A DNA stretch of 64,000 nucleotides from Vibrio mediterranei (GTDB taxonomy: Bacteria; Pseudomonadota; Gammaproteobacteria; Enterobacterales; Vibrionaceae), in the NCBI RefSeq assembly GCF_900088415.1, contig NZ_FLLQ01000007.1:208149-272148 (forward strand). The letters are read 5' to 3'. The position numbers were made by a program, and so were the translations under genes. Numbering within the stretch: the first letter of the stretch is position 1; every line of letters starts with the position of its first letter. The notes beneath the pieces were generated by a model. That model was not told the origin of the DNA and did no database searches. It was given only the letters and a program-made list of their open reading frames with translations. This document shows positions 62,947-64,000 of the stretch, piece by piece.

Positions 62947-63819
62947 ATGAATATTAAGTTATCATCTATCGCATCACTGACCTTATCTTTAACAGCTTGC
63001 ACCATCGAAGAACAGCCCACCATCTACACCTGTACCAATGCGCAGACCAAACCTGTTACTAGCAGATCAGAGCTCGCAACTGTCTATTTAACTAATGATC
63101 AACAAGGTGCCGTTATAGGCTTCGATGCCAACAATTCCTTTTACAAGCATAACGAATGCGGACCATCAACCTACTCTAACGACAATGGACTTATAACATT
63201 TGCGTTTTATCAATACGGTCACCTTTCTGGCCAGAATAATCATTCACTTATAGGTTATGGGACGCATATCCAAAAGATAGACTTCGGCTTTTCAAACGGA
63301 TTTGAAGCGATCACAGGTATATTTGAGAATTCAGGTAATGGTCACCAAAAAGAATTCATTTCCAAGAGCACAGAAGTTGACGGGAATGCCTGGGTAACAC
63401 GGAAAGAGTGGTCTCCTTCTGGTGCGACACCAGTAGCCATTGCAAATAACAAAACAAAGCACAACATTCCGACCACAAGCCTTGAGCAATACTTCCCCGC
63501 TCTATCGTACTCTACGGATCATTATGTGGTTCTACGAGATAATGACGTGCTAAAATCCAAGTTTTTTGATGAAAACTCTCAAACCTTTACTTGTCAGTAC
63601 ACATCAATCAATGGCAATGTACAAAAGTTCCGAGAGGTTACCGACTGTAATGGCCAAATAGAACTCAGCGCAGATATCTACAGTGCTGGTAAACCCCTCG
63701 ATGTCTCCGAATATTTCTCTGCTTTAAAATCCTCGCCATCCTTCAATACTGAAAAAGGTCGATTCTGCCGAGACATGAACAGATTCGGCGTTGTATGTGA
63801 CGACAGAGGCATTAAATAA
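62947..63819 (+). CDS. Uncharacterised lipoprotein
   Basis: A 290-residue protein with a lipoprotein signal (LSLTAC, lipobox LTAC; next residue Thr, which favours the outer membrane). The mature part has several cysteines (YTCTN, NECGP, FTCQY, TDCNG, RFCRDM, VVCDD), which may pair as disulfides. AAGGAG precedes the ATG. No family recognised. It sits between rplY and an insertion sequence and may be strain-specific. Confidence 0.75.
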   Translation: MNIKLSSIASLTLSLTACTIEEQPTIYTCTNAQTKPVTSRSELATVYLTNDQQGAVIGFDANNSFYKHNECGPSTYSNDNGLITFAFYQYGHLSGQNNHSLIGYGTHIQKIDFGFSNGFEAITGIFENSGNGHQKEFISKSTEVDGNAWVTRKEWSPSGATPVAIANNKTKHNIPTTSLEQYFPALSYSTDHYVVLRDNDVLKSKFFDENSQTFTCQYTSINGNVQKFREVTDCNGQIELSADIYSAGKPLDVSEYFSALKSSPSFNTEKGRFCRDMNRFGVVCDDRGIK

Positions 63820-63873
63820 CATGCTTACTAATAACGTTAGGTACATGATACAAGGCATCTTCATGCTAGAGGA

Positions 63874-64000
63874 GGCTTTGTTGCCGAATTCAGCTAAAGA
63901 GCGAACGCTAGCTAATTAGCTCGCATTTTAAACAACATACTGAGTTTCGGGCATACCTATCCCAGTTAGCTTGTTGAGTGCTTTGATCATGGCGTAAGTC
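63874..64000 (-). mobile_element. End of an IS5-family (IS903-type) insertion sequence, cut by the window edge
   Basis: The sequence GGCTTTGTTGCCGAATTCAGC at 63874 resembles the terminal inverted repeat of IS903-group elements (GGCTTTGTTG start). It is followed by the 3' end of a transposase gene reading outward on the minus strand. The other end and any target duplication are outside the window. Confidence 0.65.
63928..64000 (-). CDS. IS5-family transposase, C-terminal end (partial)
   Basis: A minus-strand frame enters from the right edge and stops at 63928. Its last residues include ALNKLTGIGMPETQ, the kind of ending seen in IS903/IS5-group transposases. Only about 23 residues are visible. 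Confidence 0.6.
   Translation of the reverse strand, partial: TYAMIKALNKLTGIGMPETQYVV

Overview
The window is a stretch of chromosome from a Vibrio-like gammaproteobacterium. The evidence is gene content and order: purC near maeA; trxB-cydD-cydC; serC with a ydgA-like gene; tfoX, panP, hexR, grxA and ybjL close together; fabV beside a psrA-fadE pair; and a PepSY/PhoP/PhoQ-like operon just before rplY. The protein sequences also read as Vibrio types (FabV, PanP, TfoX, the DUF3392 and DUF2913 proteins). No rRNA, tRNA or CRISPR array was seen.

Layout. 1-8.2 kb: tail of an unidentified gene, an SOS-controlled sulA-like gene with a perfect LexA box, purC behind a PurR box, an unknown small gene, an HrpB-like helicase, maeA, and a DUF3392/SanA-like pair. 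8.3-16.7 kb is the most unusual part. On the minus strand lies a complete inner-membrane type I secretion operon (ABC exporter, HlyD-type adaptor, 737-residue RTX calcium-binding substrate). Divergent from it, and sharing a 343 bp control region with a CRP-like site, is a two-gene operon of a PotD/NspS-type periplasmic binding protein and a membrane diguanylate cyclase. 16.7-30.8 kb: DUF2797 protein, a 2OG-Fe dioxygenase/class V PLP enzyme pair, trxB-cydDC, a CNNM/CorC transporter, serC, a DUF945 protein. 28.8-31.3 kb: a histidine kinase/response regulator pair in which the kinase carries a dead copy of the partner's receiver.

31.5-44 kb: a small outer-membrane protein, tfoX, an HDOD protein, lysO, panP, hexR, an iron alcohol dehydrogenase, grxA, ybjL, fabV. 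44-48.7 kb: fatty-acid genes fadE and psrA with a textbook PsrA operator, then a plus-strand intergenic structure that looks like an unannotated small RNA, then nhaA. 49-57.7 kb: an AttEFGH-like ABC operon, ybjT-like gene, DUF2913, bcr, rsuA. 57.8-62.5 kb: radD, the PepSY/phoP/phoQ-like operon and rplY. The right end holds an orphan lipoprotein and the edge of an IS5-family (IS903-type) insertion sequence.

Main themes: central metabolism (purC, maeA, panP, hexR, serC), redox and respiration (trxB, cydDC, grxA), fatty acids (fabV, fadE, psrA), envelope export (type I secretion, AttEFGH-like, lysO), and signalling (diguanylate cyclase, two two-component systems, HDOD, tfoX). The best candidates for something not yet described are the 8.3-16.7 kb secretion plus c-di-GMP locus and the RNA-like element at about 47.30-47.43 kb. 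All family assignments are from reading the translations; no database search was possible.
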